From Anaerolineales bacterium (GTDB lineage: Bacteria; Chloroflexota; Anaerolineae; Anaerolineales; Villigracilaceae), in assembly GCA_016934715.1 (NCBI GenBank), contig JAFGSI010000039.1, positions 1 to 64,000 of the forward strand: a stretch of 64,000 nucleotides of DNA, given 5' to 3'. Both the position numbers and the translations under genes were made by a program. Position 1 is the first letter of the stretch. Each line of letters starts with the position of its first letter. A model generated the notes under the pieces. That model was not told the origin of the DNA. It searched no databases and was given only the letters and a program-made list of their open reading frames with translations. Positions 36,046 to 44,997 of the stretch are shown here, in pieces.

Positions 36046-36468
36046 TCAGGAGCGAGCGAAAAAGGTCCGGATACGCTTGCTGCCTAGATACCAGGTGTTG
36101 ATGATGATCCACAGCACAGCCCGCAGTCCTCGCCAGAGAGCTGTCCAGTCGAAGCTGTCCGGGCCGGCCAGGAGGCCGAAATAGCGGATCGCCAGCAGAC
36201 CGTAGTGCAGGCCGATCAGGCCGATCAGGGCGACCCTCCCCGGGTTTTTACCCCGCCAGGTGAAGACCGCCGCAGCCAGGATCATCACGGCCAGCAGCAG
36301 GGATGCCAGGCTGCCGGCCCATGACGGTTTTTGGGTCGATCGTTCCGCGGAGTCGAAAAAGACCATCAGGGTCAGAACCAGCGGGGCCAGCCCGGCGGCC
36401 AGGCCATTCCACAGGGTCACCAGCCACAGGCCGAGCGGGCGGTCGGGTGGATTCTCATTCTTGTTCAT
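36046..36468 (-). CDS. Small membrane protein of unknown function
   Basis: The 140 residues contain about four hydrophobic helices (roughly 15-38, 48-69, 76-97 and 112-130) and a charged C terminus (GSKRIRTFFARS). No family is recognised. Its ATG overlaps the stop of fdhD (ATGA), so it is co-translated with it and may belong to formate metabolism only by position. The 156 bases between its end and the NuoE-NuoF start at 35889 hold no clear gene. Confidence 0.65.
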   Translation of the reverse strand: MNKNENPPDRPLGLWLVTLWNGLAAGLAPLVLTLMVFFDSAERSTQKPSWAGSLASLLLAVMILAAAVFTWRGKNPGRVALIGLIGLHYGLLAIRYFGLLAGPDSFDWTALWRGLRAVLWIIINTWYLGSKRIRTFFARS

Positions 36469-37256
36469 CCGTTGTTCGCCTCGATTCTTGCTCGATGGGA
36501 ATAGACCGTGAACCGCTCACCGCGGGCGTAGCCGACCAGCGTGATCCCCAACCGTTCGGCCAGTTCGACCGCCAGGGCGGTCGGGGCGGTGCGTGAGATC
36601 AGCACCCCGGCGCCCAGGCGGGCAGATTTCTGGAGCATCTCTGAACTGACCCGCCCGGTGGTCAAAAGGAGGCGATGCTTTGGCCAGATGTCGCCCTGCA
36701 GGCACAGACCAGCGACCTTGTCGAGGGTGTTGTGGCGGCCGATGTCTTCAGCGCTGACCAGGATCCGTATGCCATCGCTGAGGGCCGAGGCGTGCAGCCC
36801 GCCGGTCTGGCGGTACTGGTCCTGGCACTCGCGCAGCAGCCCGGCCAGCCGCAGGACCTGCTCGGGGTCCAGCTTCCAATCCTCTGCTTCAGCCTGCCTG
36901 TTCATTCCCAGGTCTGCAGACAGCACCACCGCCGAGGCACCGCCCGAGCAGCCTGAGGTTCGCCGCCAGTGGGCCGGCTGCTCGGCTGCGTGCGTCAGCC
37001 AGATATCGACGTTGTCGTCGTGCTCGCACAGGCGGGCCTCGGCAACCTCGTCCAGGCCGTGGATCACGCCCTCGTTAAATAAAAAGCCCAACGCCAGGGC
37101 CTCCTGGTACCTGGGGGTGCACAGGAAGGTCAGCCATGCCTGGCCGTTGACGGTCAGGGATACGGGGGCCTCAGCGATGGTCGTGGGTTCCAGGCTTTCC
37201 CAGGAACCAGCCTGGTATCGGAACACGCTGTGGGGAGAGATCATGGGCATTTCCAT
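36465..37256 (-). CDS. fdhD: Formate dehydrogenase accessory sulfurtransferase FdhD
   Basis: FdhD moves sulfur from a cysteine desulfurase to the bis-MGD cofactor of formate dehydrogenase. The 263-residue protein shows EAPVSLTVNGQ, LALGFLFNEGVI, AEDIGRHNTLDKVAG and LLTTGRVSSEMLQKSARLGAGVLISRTAPTALAVELAE in two stretches. Only one cysteine, Cys103 (RTSGCSGG), remains of the CxxC motif known from E. coli. It lies upstream of the formate dehydrogenase operon on the same strand. Confidence 0.93.
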   Translation of the reverse strand: MEMPMISPHSVFRYQAGSWESLEPTTIAEAPVSLTVNGQAWLTFLCTPRYQEALALGFLFNEGVIHGLDEVAEARLCEHDDNVDIWLTHAAEQPAHWRRTSGCSGGASAVVLSADLGMNRQAEAEDWKLDPEQVLRLAGLLRECQDQYRQTGGLHASALSDGIRILVSAEDIGRHNTLDKVAGLCLQGDIWPKHRLLLTTGRVSSEMLQKSARLGAGVLISRTAPTALAVELAERLGITLVGYARGERFTVYSHRARIEANNG

Positions 37257-37325
37257 GCTGGTAGTCTAGCATAAAAAACCAGGAATGACAGGCAGGGAGG
37301 AGATGTGGTCACAATCATACAATGC

Positions 37326-37415
37326 ACTGCGTAAAAATCCGGACCGAAATCGTTGCTGCCCCCTGCTGCGCGGCAACTTCACGTCCGCTTTTTCTGCAAG
37401 GAGCAGTCAAAACGC
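37326..37415 (+). repeat. Dispersed intergenic repeat, copy 2
   Basis: This is the plus-strand partner of the repeat at 29701-29790: TGCGTaaA, TCCG, CGAaATCGTTGC, CTGCTGCGCGGCAAC, GTCCGCT and TGCAAG occur in the same order and spacing. It lies in the 269-base gap between fdhD and the GH13 gene. No gene is convincing in the gap; short frames across it show no family features. Confidence 0.65.
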
Positions 37416-37525
37416 CGAAGGTTTCTTCGTACGTCGGCGGGCAGAAGGAATTGGCTTGCCTGGCGCGGCAGGACTTGCATACGGCGAAGGTCACCATGCA
37501 ATCTGTCCAATGGGCGATTCTCTCT

Positions 37526-39223
37526 TTATCTTATTTCAATGATCCATGCCCCATAAGGCTCGACCGCCAGACGGGCCAGGTTGGGGGCCTGTGCCACGGC
37601 GGGATGGATGACCCGCAGAGGTGTCCGACCCAGGTCGCGGAAGTCCAGGGCCAGTGGCTGCGGGGAGAAGTTGAGCGCGACAAGCACGGTCTGTTCATCG
37701 GCCTGGCGCAGAAAGGCCAGATATTCTATGGCCTTTTCATGCAGGGGCAGGTACTCGCCGGCTATCAGCGCCGGGGTTGTGCGCCGGACCCGCAGCAGGC
37801 GGCGGTAGAAGTGTAGCAGTGAACCGGGGTCAGCTTCCTGGTCGGCGACGTTGACGCCGGTGGCGTAATCCGGGTTGACCGGCAGCCAGGGGGTGACCTG
37901 CGGTGGGCAGAAACCGCCGTTCTGGGCCCGGCTCCACTGCAGTGGGGTGCGGTTCTTGTCACGGCTCATCTGCCCGGCCCGCCGGGCTGCCTCGGCCGGA
38001 TCGACCTTCAGGTCTTCGACCAGCGCCCGGTAGTACCAGGTGGCCATCGTGTCGCGCAACCGGGCCGGGTCGTCGATCAGCAGATCGCTCATGCCGATCT
38101 CCTCGCCGTTGTACAGGAAGGGGGTGCCGCGCAGGGTCAGGAGCAGGGTCAGGTGCAGACGTGCCAGGGCCTGATCGTGCATCCCGTCGCCGTAGCGGGT
38201 GAGCATGCGCGAGCTGTCGTGGTTGCCAAGCGTGTTGCACGGCCAGCCGCGTTCCGGCAGGGCATCCAGCTGGGCCAGGCGCACTCGCTGGTTGTGGCGG
38301 AGTTGGGAGGGGGCCAGTCTCTCGGTCCGCATCAGCGGGAAGTTGAAGACCAGCTGGAGCTGGTCGGCGCCATTGCCCATGTAGGCAATGGCGTCGTCCT
38401 CGCCGATCAGCATCCGGTCACCGGGATATTCGTCAATGATCGCCCGCAATTCTTTCATTAAGGCATGCAGGCCCGGGCCACCCCACTGATACTGGAACAT
38501 GGCGTGCCAATACTGCTCCCTGCGCTTGATCTCGGCCGGTGTGCGGGCGATCTCGGAGAAGTGGCGCAGTTCGGCCAGGGTCATCGGGACCGGGTGGTCG
38601 GGGCGCTCGGGGTGCTCGAAGATCGTCCCGAGCGCATCCAGGCGGAAGCCGTCCACGCCCAGGTCGAGCCAGAAACGGACCGCCTGCCACATGGCTGCCT
38701 TGACGTCCGGATGGTGCCAGTTCAGATCGGGCTGCTGTTTCATGAAGTAGTGGTAGTAATACTGGCCGCGCTCCGGGACATAGGTCCAGGCTGGCCCATC
38801 GAAGCAGGACTGCCAGTTGTTGGGAGGGGATTCCTCCCACACGTACCAGTCTGCCTTGGGGGCGTCGCGGCTCGACTTTGATTCAAGAAACCAGGGATGC
38901 TCGTCGGAGGTGTGGTTGAGCACCAGGTCGAGGATCAGGCGCATGCCGCGGGTGTGAAGTCCATCCAGGAAGGCTTTGAAATCCTGCAGGTTGCCGTATT
39001 CGGGGGCGACGGCCTGGTAGTCGGTGATGTCGTAGCCACAGTCCCAGTTGGGGGACGGGAAGTGGGGCGAGAGCCAGACGGCATCCACGCCCAGGTCCTT
39101 GAGATAGTCAAGCCGGTCGGTCATGCCGGGGAAATCACCGATCCCATCGCCGTTTCCATCAGCGAAGGAACGCGGGTAGATCTGATAAAAGACGGCCGTC
39201 TGCCACCATTTAAGCTTGGTCAC
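37526..39223 (-). CDS. GH13 alpha-glucosidase (oligo-1,6-glucosidase type)
   Basis: The 565-residue protein is a complete GH13 member: WWQTAVFYQIYPRSFADGNGDGIGD, then nucleophile Asp196 in DGFRLDALGT, acid/base Glu275 in LIGEDDAI and transition-state Asp336 in LGNHDSSRM. A C-terminal beta domain follows. No signal peptide is present, so it works on imported malto- or isomalto-oligosaccharides in the cytoplasm. It starts with GTG, preceded by AGGAG at proper spacing. Confidence 0.92.
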   Translation of the reverse strand: MTKLKWWQTAVFYQIYPRSFADGNGDGIGDFPGMTDRLDYLKDLGVDAVWLSPHFPSPNWDCGYDITDYQAVAPEYGNLQDFKAFLDGLHTRGMRLILDLVLNHTSDEHPWFLESKSSRDAPKADWYVWEESPPNNWQSCFDGPAWTYVPERGQYYYHYFMKQQPDLNWHHPDVKAAMWQAVRFWLDLGVDGFRLDALGTIFEHPERPDHPVPMTLAELRHFSEIARTPAEIKRREQYWHAMFQYQWGGPGLHALMKELRAIIDEYPGDRMLIGEDDAIAYMGNGADQLQLVFNFPLMRTERLAPSQLRHNQRVRLAQLDALPERGWPCNTLGNHDSSRMLTRYGDGMHDQALARLHLTLLLTLRGTPFLYNGEEIGMSDLLIDDPARLRDTMATWYYRALVEDLKVDPAEAARRAGQMSRDKNRTPLQWSRAQNGGFCPPQVTPWLPVNPDYATGVNVADQEADPGSLLHFYRRLLRVRRTTPALIAGEYLPLHEKAIEYLAFLRQADEQTVLVALNFSPQPLALDFRDLGRTPLRVIHPAVAQAPNLARLAVEPYGAWIIEIR

Positions 39224-39300
39224 GGTATGCTCCTGGTTAATCTTTTGTTAGAAAACACATCCAGAATGGCGTGATTATACCTTTACGAGGTAGATTATGC

Positions 39301-39312
39301 TAAAATCACCCC
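39301..39312 (+). promoter_or_regulatory. Extended -10 promoter, possibly giving a leaderless mRNA
   Basis: TGCTAAAAT (39298-39306) is an extended -10 element. The ATG of the first LysM-M23 gene is at 39313, only 6 bases after it, just where transcription should begin. No ribosome-binding site can be seen before the ATG. This supports a leaderless start or a misplaced start codon. Confidence 0.4.
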
Positions 39313-40830
39313 ATGCGTCTCGATGCCCTCTGGGCCCTGGTCCTGGTTTTCCTGCTGACTGCCTGCGTACGGCCGGCACCGGAGGCGCCGCCCTATGCGC
39401 CTGGGGGCGGCGGCAGCCTGCCGTCCGATTTCGACGATGGGACCCCGACGCCGTCCTTCCGCCTGCCACCGACGCATATCCCCGGGGCGGCCATCCTGAC
39501 ACCGACGCCTGATTTCCCGCATTATCCGCTGGCCACTCGCGATGGGCCCTTGACCTACACGGTCCGTTCGGGCGACACGCTCGGCGGGATCGCGGCGCGC
39601 TACAGTGTCAGCCTGGAGGCCCTTCAGGAGGCCAACGATCTTGACAACCCCAATTCGCTCGAGATCGGGCAATCGCTGACAATTCCGGTGCCCACCCCGC
39701 AGGCGATCGGGCCGTCATTCAAGATCATCCCCGATTCCGAGCTGGTCTATGGTCCGATGAGCATCCTGCTTGACCTGGAAGATTATATCGCTGACCGCAG
39801 CGGTTACCTCGCTTCGTATAGCCAGGATGTATCCGGTGAAATGCTGACCGGGGCCGCGATCGTCCAGCGCGTTGCCGAGAACTACTCGGTCAACCCGCGC
39901 CTGCTCCTGGCGCTGATCGAATTCCGTTCGGGGTGGGTGACCAAACCCAATCCCGACCCGGTCACCTGGGCCGACCCGCTGGGCCTGGGCGCCAGCAGCC
40001 CCGGGCTGTACCTTCAGCTGGCCTGGGCGGCCAATGAGCTCAACGCTGGCTATTACCTTTGGCGGGCCGAAGCGATTGACACTCTGATCCTGGCAGATGG
40101 CAACGTCGTCCCGATCGCGCCCAACATCAATGCCGGGACGGCCGGCGTTCAGCGCCTGTTTGCCCGCCTGGATACCTATCCTGCTTGGCTGCGGGATGTC
40201 TCTGCAGACGGCTTTTTTTACACGTATAACGCCTTGTTTGGATATCCTTTCGACCTGGCCATCGAGCCGATTGTCCCGCTGGCCCTTGTCCAGCCAGAGA
40301 TGAGTCTGCCGTTCAGCGAGGGCGAGACCTGGTCCTTCACCGGCGGCCCGCACGGCGGTTGGGATACTGGCTCGGCCTGGGCTGCTTTGGATTTCGCTCC
40401 GCCCGGGGAGGGCCAGGGCTGCCTGGAAAGCGACTACTGGGTGACTGCGGTCGCCGATGGCCTGATCCTGCGCGCTGGTGACGGGGCGGTCATCCAGGAT
40501 CTGGACGGCGACGGCTACGAGCAGACGGGCTGGGTGGTGCTCTACATGCACATCGAGATGCGCGATCGGGTCTTGCCGGGGACGTTCGTGCGCGCTGGGG
40601 AACGCATCGGGCATCCATCCTGCGAGGGCGGCGTGTCCAATGGCACCCATCTTCACCTGGCCCGCCGTTTCAACGGAGAATGGATCTCCGCCGATGACGC
40701 GGTGCCTTTCAACCTCGACGGCTGGATATCCAGCGGGGCCGGAGTGGAATATGATGGTTACCTGACCCGTGACGGGTTTGTTCTTGAGGCCTTTGACGGC
40801 CTCGATCCGATCAACCAGGTGCATCGTTAA
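39313..40830 (+). CDS. LysM-M23 lipoprotein, paralogue 1
   Basis: The 505-residue protein has a lipoprotein signal (lipobox LTAC at about residue 18) and a Thr/Pro linker. A LysM domain follows at about 78-122 (YTVRSGDTLGGIAARYSVSL), then a middle domain with NYSVNPRLLLALIEFRSGW. An M23 domain forms the C-terminal part (GGPHGGWDTGSAWAALDFAP, LYMHIEMRD, NGTHLHLARRFNG). It is anchored outside the membrane and probably binds and remodels peptidoglycan. It is the first of three tandem paralogues. Confidence 0.85.
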   Translation: MRLDALWALVLVFLLTACVRPAPEAPPYAPGGGGSLPSDFDDGTPTPSFRLPPTHIPGAAILTPTPDFPHYPLATRDGPLTYTVRSGDTLGGIAARYSVSLEALQEANDLDNPNSLEIGQSLTIPVPTPQAIGPSFKIIPDSELVYGPMSILLDLEDYIADRSGYLASYSQDVSGEMLTGAAIVQRVAENYSVNPRLLLALIEFRSGWVTKPNPDPVTWADPLGLGASSPGLYLQLAWAANELNAGYYLWRAEAIDTLILADGNVVPIAPNINAGTAGVQRLFARLDTYPAWLRDVSADGFFYTYNALFGYPFDLAIEPIVPLALVQPEMSLPFSEGETWSFTGGPHGGWDTGSAWAALDFAPPGEGQGCLESDYWVTAVADGLILRAGDGAVIQDLDGDGYEQTGWVVLYMHIEMRDRVLPGTFVRAGERIGHPSCEGGVSNGTHLHLARRFNGEWISADDAVPFNLDGWISSGAGVEYDGYLTRDGFVLEAFDGLDPINQVHR

Positions 40831-40837
40831 AGGTCGA

Positions 40838-42379
40838 ATGAGAAAAATCTTCTTGACCCTGTTGCTCGGACTCCTGCTGACTTCCTGTGAAAGTAACCTG
40901 TGGGGTTCCTACGATGATTTGACACCGACCGCATCGCCGGATGTCTTTGTGACCGTGGACCAGGGTGTGACCCCCACCTGGACGCCTTTCCTGCCCTACG
41001 AGACACCGACCCCGGCGCCGACTGCCACGCCCATTCCGATCGGCCCGACCGATACTGCCTATCCGCCGGTGCTGTATTATGCCCAGTCGGGAGACTGCCT
41101 GCAGGTGGTGGCGGCCCACTTCAATGTCGCCCCGGCTGAAATCTCATCCTCCGCGTCTTTACCTGAGATGGCCCTGATCGACCCCGAAACGCCTCTGCTC
41201 ATCCCCGACCGGCTACGAGGTCTGCCGCTGACGCCGGCCGAACACATGCTGCCTGACAGCGAGATCGTCTATTCCCCGACCGCCCTGTCCTTCGATGTGG
41301 GCGCCTACGTCTCCAGCCGTCATGGCTACCTGAGCACGTACCGCGAGTACCTGCTCAGTGTTGGCTGGGTCAATGGAGCCGAAGCAGTACAGAAATCAGC
41401 GATCGAAAACTCGATCAACCCGCGCCTGCTCCTGGCCCTGATCGAATACAAGAGCGGCTGGGTGCGCGGTCAACCGGAAAACCTGGCCCAGACCGATTAC
41501 CCTCTTGGCAGAGTGGACATCCAGTATCGCGGCCTGTTCCGACAGATGATGTGGACGACCATGCAGTTATCGATTGGCTACTACGGCTGGCGGGGAGGCA
41601 CGTTGACAGACCTCACCTTTCCGGATGGCACCACCCTGCGGCTTGCCCCTGACCTGAATGCCGGGACCGTGGCCCTGATGTACTACTTTTCCCTGCAATA
41701 CAATTACACGGATTGGCTCCAGGTGATTGACCCGCGGGTCGGTTTCCCGGCCTTGTATGAAGAACTGTTCGGCGACCCGTGGATCTTTTCCGATATGATC
41801 GGGCCGCTCTTCCCGCCTGCCCTGACCCAGCCCGAGATGTCCCTGCCCTTCGAGCCAGGCCGGGTATGGAGTTTCAGCGGCGGGCCGCACCCGGCCTGGG
41901 AGATGCAGGGTGCGCTGGCGGCAATCGATTTTGCACCCGCCTCGGCCGAACCGGGCTGTTTGGAGTCGGACGCCTGGATTATCAGTTCGATCCCAGGCCT
42001 TGTCGTCCGCTCTGCGGGAGGGGCGGTCGTCCTCGACCTGGACGGTGATGGCCATGAACAGACCGGCTGGAATCTACTCTTCCTGCATGTTGCCGCTCGT
42101 GACCGGGTTCCATTGGGGACCTGGGTCGAGGCGGAGGGACGCATTGGGCACCCATCCTGTGAGGGCGGGGTTGCCACCGGGACACACGTCCATTTTGCTC
42201 GTAAGTATAATGGCGAATGGGTGCTGGCCGATGGCCCGTTGCCTTTCACGCTGAGCGGCTGGGTGGTGCACAATGGAAGCGGGCTTTATCTGGGTACCCT
42301 GACGCGCGGCGATGAGGTCGTTATCGCCCGGACGAACGGTATCTTTGACACTCAGATCATCCGCCAGCCGGGCGAGTGA
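40838..42379 (+). CDS. LysM-M23 lipoprotein, paralogue 2
   Basis: Starting at the ATG at 40838, 7 bases after paralogue 1, the 513-residue protein repeats the same plan. It has a lipobox (LLTSC), a Thr/Pro linker, a LysM-like domain (YYAQSGDCLQVVAAHFNV), the middle domain (NSINPRLLLALIEYKSGW) and the M23 part (GGPHPAWEMQGALAAIDFAP, LLFLHVAARD, TGTHVHFARKYNG). The LysM is divergent, with a cysteine in place of the usual Thr of SGDT. Its neighbours share ancestry by tandem duplication. Confidence 0.83.
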   Translation: MRKIFLTLLLGLLLTSCESNLWGSYDDLTPTASPDVFVTVDQGVTPTWTPFLPYETPTPAPTATPIPIGPTDTAYPPVLYYAQSGDCLQVVAAHFNVAPAEISSSASLPEMALIDPETPLLIPDRLRGLPLTPAEHMLPDSEIVYSPTALSFDVGAYVSSRHGYLSTYREYLLSVGWVNGAEAVQKSAIENSINPRLLLALIEYKSGWVRGQPENLAQTDYPLGRVDIQYRGLFRQMMWTTMQLSIGYYGWRGGTLTDLTFPDGTTLRLAPDLNAGTVALMYYFSLQYNYTDWLQVIDPRVGFPALYEELFGDPWIFSDMIGPLFPPALTQPEMSLPFEPGRVWSFSGGPHPAWEMQGALAAIDFAPASAEPGCLESDAWIISSIPGLVVRSAGGAVVLDLDGDGHEQTGWNLLFLHVAARDRVPLGTWVEAEGRIGHPSCEGGVATGTHVHFARKYNGEWVLADGPLPFTLSGWVVHNGSGLYLGTLTRGDEVVIARTNGIFDTQIIRQPGE

Positions 42380-42385
42380 GCGAAC

Positions 42386-43873
42386 GTGAACACCCCTGGG
42401 GCGAGAATGAATTGGACGGGCCGGCCGGGACTGCCGCTCCTGCTGGCGACTGTGCTCCTGCTGACAGCCTGTCTGCCGGCGGTCTCTGCTGCCGAAATGA
42501 CCCCGGCTGGCCTCCTGACCGAACAGGCCGGCGGCCCGACCGCGACCCCGTTACCGGAGCGTCCTTTATATGATCCTGGCGAATTGGTCGCATACCGCGC
42601 CCAGACCGGCGATACCCTGCCGTCGCTGGCTGCCCGCTTCAACACCACGATCGCAGAGATCAGGACGGCCAATCCGCAAATCCCGCTCGATGCCTCCACC
42701 ATGCCGCCTGGAATGCCGATGCAGATCCCGATCTACTATCTGCCTCTCTGGGGGACCCCCTTCCAGATCCTTCCGGACAACCTGTTCGTCAATGGTCCTT
42801 CGGCGCAGGCGTTCAACACGGAATCTTTCGTGGCGACCCATTCCGGCTGGCTGAAAGATTATTCTACTTACGCAGCCGGCGCCAACCGCAGCGGTGCCCA
42901 GGTGGTCGATGTGGTCGCCTTAAACTACAGTATCGACCCGCGCCTGCTGCTGGCCATCCTCGAATACCAGACCGGAGCCCTCTCGCGCCCCGATGCCCCC
43001 GATACAATCTATGCCCTTGGCTTTCGCGAGTACAGCCGCAGCGGCATCTACCTGCAACTGACCTGGGCGGCAAACCTGCTCAACAACGGTTACTATGGCT
43101 GGCGGACAGGACTGCAGACCTCCTTCGAGCGCCCCAACGGGTCGCTCGAACGGCCGGACCCCTGGCAGAATGCCGCTTCGGTGGGTGTGCAGTACTATTA
43201 TTCGCGCCTTTACTCAGGGGTGGAATACGATACTGCGGTCGGGCCTCAGGGCCTGGCGCGAACCTACCATACGCTTTTCGGCGATCCCTGGACAGTCAAC
43301 GCTCCGCACATCCCGGTCAGCCTGCAGCAGCCCGACCTGCGTTTCCCATTCCGGGCGGGCGAGAGTTGGGCCTATACCGGCGGGCCGCACACCGGCTGGG
43401 GCCAGGGCGAACCATATGCTGCGATCGACTTCGCCCCCCCCAACGTGGTCGGCGGTTGTGCGCCCACCGACCGGCTGGCGGTCGCGGTGGCCGATGGGGT
43501 TGTCGCCCGCTCAGAGATCGGGATCGTGGTCCTCGATCTGGATGGCGATGGCGACGAACGCACTGGATGGGTGATCTTCTATCTGCACCTGGCTAACGTC
43601 GGACGGGCTCCCCTGGGAGCCGTCCTGCGAGCCGGTGACCCGGTCGGTTATCCGTCCTGCGAGCGCGGCACCTCGACCGGGACCCATATCCATATCGCCC
43701 GCCGCTTCAACGGCGAATGGATCCCGGCGGATGGAGCGATCCCGTTCAACCTGGAGGGCTGGGTCGCCCACAATGGCAATGCCGCCTATTCCGGCACGCT
43801 GACCCGCGGCGAGCAGACCGTGATCGCCTGCCAATGCGCCGACGCAGCCAGCCAGGTCAGGTCGGAGCGCTAG
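42386..43873 (+). CDS. LysM-M23 lipoprotein, paralogue 3
   Basis: The frame opens with GTG at 42386; an ATG at 42407 is an alternative and gives a more compact lipoprotein signal (MNWTGRPGLPLLLATVLLLTAC is the segment around it, cut at the Cys). LysM (YRAQTGDTLPSLAARFNT), middle domain (NYSIDPRLLLAILEYQTGA) and M23 motifs (GGPHTGWGQGEPYAAIDFAP, FYLHLANVG, TGTHIHIARRFNG) follow in order. It closes the three-gene cluster. A hairpin terminator lies 29 bases after the stop. Confidence 0.83.
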   Translation: MNTPGARMNWTGRPGLPLLLATVLLLTACLPAVSAAEMTPAGLLTEQAGGPTATPLPERPLYDPGELVAYRAQTGDTLPSLAARFNTTIAEIRTANPQIPLDASTMPPGMPMQIPIYYLPLWGTPFQILPDNLFVNGPSAQAFNTESFVATHSGWLKDYSTYAAGANRSGAQVVDVVALNYSIDPRLLLAILEYQTGALSRPDAPDTIYALGFREYSRSGIYLQLTWAANLLNNGYYGWRTGLQTSFERPNGSLERPDPWQNAASVGVQYYYSRLYSGVEYDTAVGPQGLARTYHTLFGDPWTVNAPHIPVSLQQPDLRFPFRAGESWAYTGGPHTGWGQGEPYAAIDFAPPNVVGGCAPTDRLAVAVADGVVARSEIGIVVLDLDGDGDERTGWVIFYLHLANVGRAPLGAVLRAGDPVGYPSCERGTSTGTHIHIARRFNGEWIPADGAIPFNLEGWVAHNGNAAYSGTLTRGEQTVIACQCADAASQVRSER

Positions 43874-43901
43874 GCCCCGCCAATGTCCGGTCGCTGAATC
43901 A

Positions 43902-43940
43902 GAACCGCCCCGCGCACGTCACGGGGCGGTTCAGGTTTGT
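43902..43940. terminator. Bidirectional hairpin terminator
   Basis: An 11-bp stem, GAACCGCCCCG/CGGGGCGGTTC (43902-43912, 43922-43932), with a 9-base loop is followed by AGGTTTGTG. It sits between the plus-strand LysM-M23 cluster and the minus-strand OsmC gene, which end toward each other. The T-run is weak. Confidence 0.65.
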
Positions 43941-43948
43941 GTTGGTGG

Positions 43949-44431
43949 TTAGGCCTGGGCCGGTTGGTAAATCTTTTCCTTGAGCAGCTGCCGGCTGCCG
44001 TCGTCCTGGTCTGCGTAGATCTGGTAGCGCAACTCCATCGGGAAGGCCTTTCCCAGCATGGCCTGGGCAGGGCAGTAGCGCACGCTGGAGAGTTCGATGG
44101 CGCGGAGCAGCGCGGCCTCGTCAATGCCCTGGCCGGTCACGGCATAGGTGATTACGGCCCGGGTGAAGACCTTGGGATGTTCTGCCGCCCGGTCGACCGC
44201 CAGGTGCACCTCGAAGGCGGTCACGGCCTGGCGTTTCTTCTGCAGGATCGAGACCACATCCATGGCGGTGCAGCCAGCCAGGCTGATGGCCAGCAGTTCC
44301 AGAGGGCGGAAACCGTCGTTTGCGCCGCCGACCGCCGGGTCCGCGCCGAGCGGGACAATGAATCCACTCTCGGCCTGGCCATCGAAGGACAGCCCTTGTT
44401 TCCAGGTTACTTTTGTTTCCACAGGGGTCAC
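43949..44431 (-). CDS. OsmC-family peroxidase-like protein
   Basis: The 160-residue protein has the OsmC/Ohr fold with the two redox cysteines in SLAGCTAMDV and VRYCPAQAML, and the RPLELLAISLAG helix. Such proteins reduce organic hydroperoxides with dithiol partners. The GTG at 44431 overlaps the TlpA stop (GTGA), which supports it; a second GTG four codons later (44419) is better spaced from GAGAGG. It is last in the sigma-factor operon. Confidence 0.85.
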   Translation of the reverse strand: MTPVETKVTWKQGLSFDGQAESGFIVPLGADPAVGGANDGFRPLELLAISLAGCTAMDVVSILQKKRQAVTAFEVHLAVDRAAEHPKVFTRAVITYAVTGQGIDEAALLRAIELSSVRYCPAQAMLGKAFPMELRYQIYADQDDGSRQLLKEKIYQPAQA

Positions 44432-44991
44432 CTCTCTAACAACGGGGTTACGTAGCGTTCCAGCACGGTACGGTTGATCGGCCCGGTCCAGGTCAGGCGG
44501 ACGGTGCCCTCCCGGTCGATGACGTAGGAGTTGGGCAGGTTGGGATTCTGGAAGGCCACCAGCGCGTCCATTGCCGGGTCGAGCCAGACGGGGAAGGTCA
44601 ACTGGTACTGGCCGACGAAGGCGCGTACGTCAGCCTCCGTTTCACCGGCATCGATGGCCACCACCACGAAACCTTCTTCGGCGTGAGCCTCATAGTATGC
44701 CAGAAGGTCGGGCATCTCGGCCCGGCAGGGCGGGCACCAGGTGGCCCAGTTGTTGACCAAGACCACCAGGCCGCGGTAGTCGCTCAGCGCGACCGGGTCC
44801 CCCTGCAGGTTGAATAGGGTCAGGTCCGGGGCGGGGTAGGTGGCTGCTGCGGGAACCATCGAGCGATCCCTGCTCGCGAGAGCCTCTTCGCGAGCCACTG
44901 TCAGCGGGACGATGACCGCCGCGCCGAGCAGGAAGACCCCGATGGCGATCCCGACCAGGAAGGCGCTGCTGCGCTTCGCGGCTGCTGGCAT
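44428..44991 (-). CDS. TlpA-like membrane-anchored thioredoxin
   Basis: A membrane helix (about residues 10-32) precedes a TlpA/ResA thioredoxin domain with active site WATWCPPCRAEMP and cis-proline region NLPNSYVIDREG. It is 187 residues long and faces outward, where it reduces or exchanges disulfides. It starts 6 bases after the selenocysteine oxidoreductase stop and overlaps OsmC, so all three are one transcript. Confidence 0.88.
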   Translation of the reverse strand: MPAAAKRSSAFLVGIAIGVFLLGAAVIVPLTVAREEALASRDRSMVPAAATYPAPDLTLFNLQGDPVALSDYRGLVVLVNNWATWCPPCRAEMPDLLAYYEAHAEEGFVVVAIDAGETEADVRAFVGQYQLTFPVWLDPAMDALVAFQNPNLPNSYVIDREGTVRLTWTGPINRTVLERYVTPLLER

Positions 44992-44997
44992 GGATGC

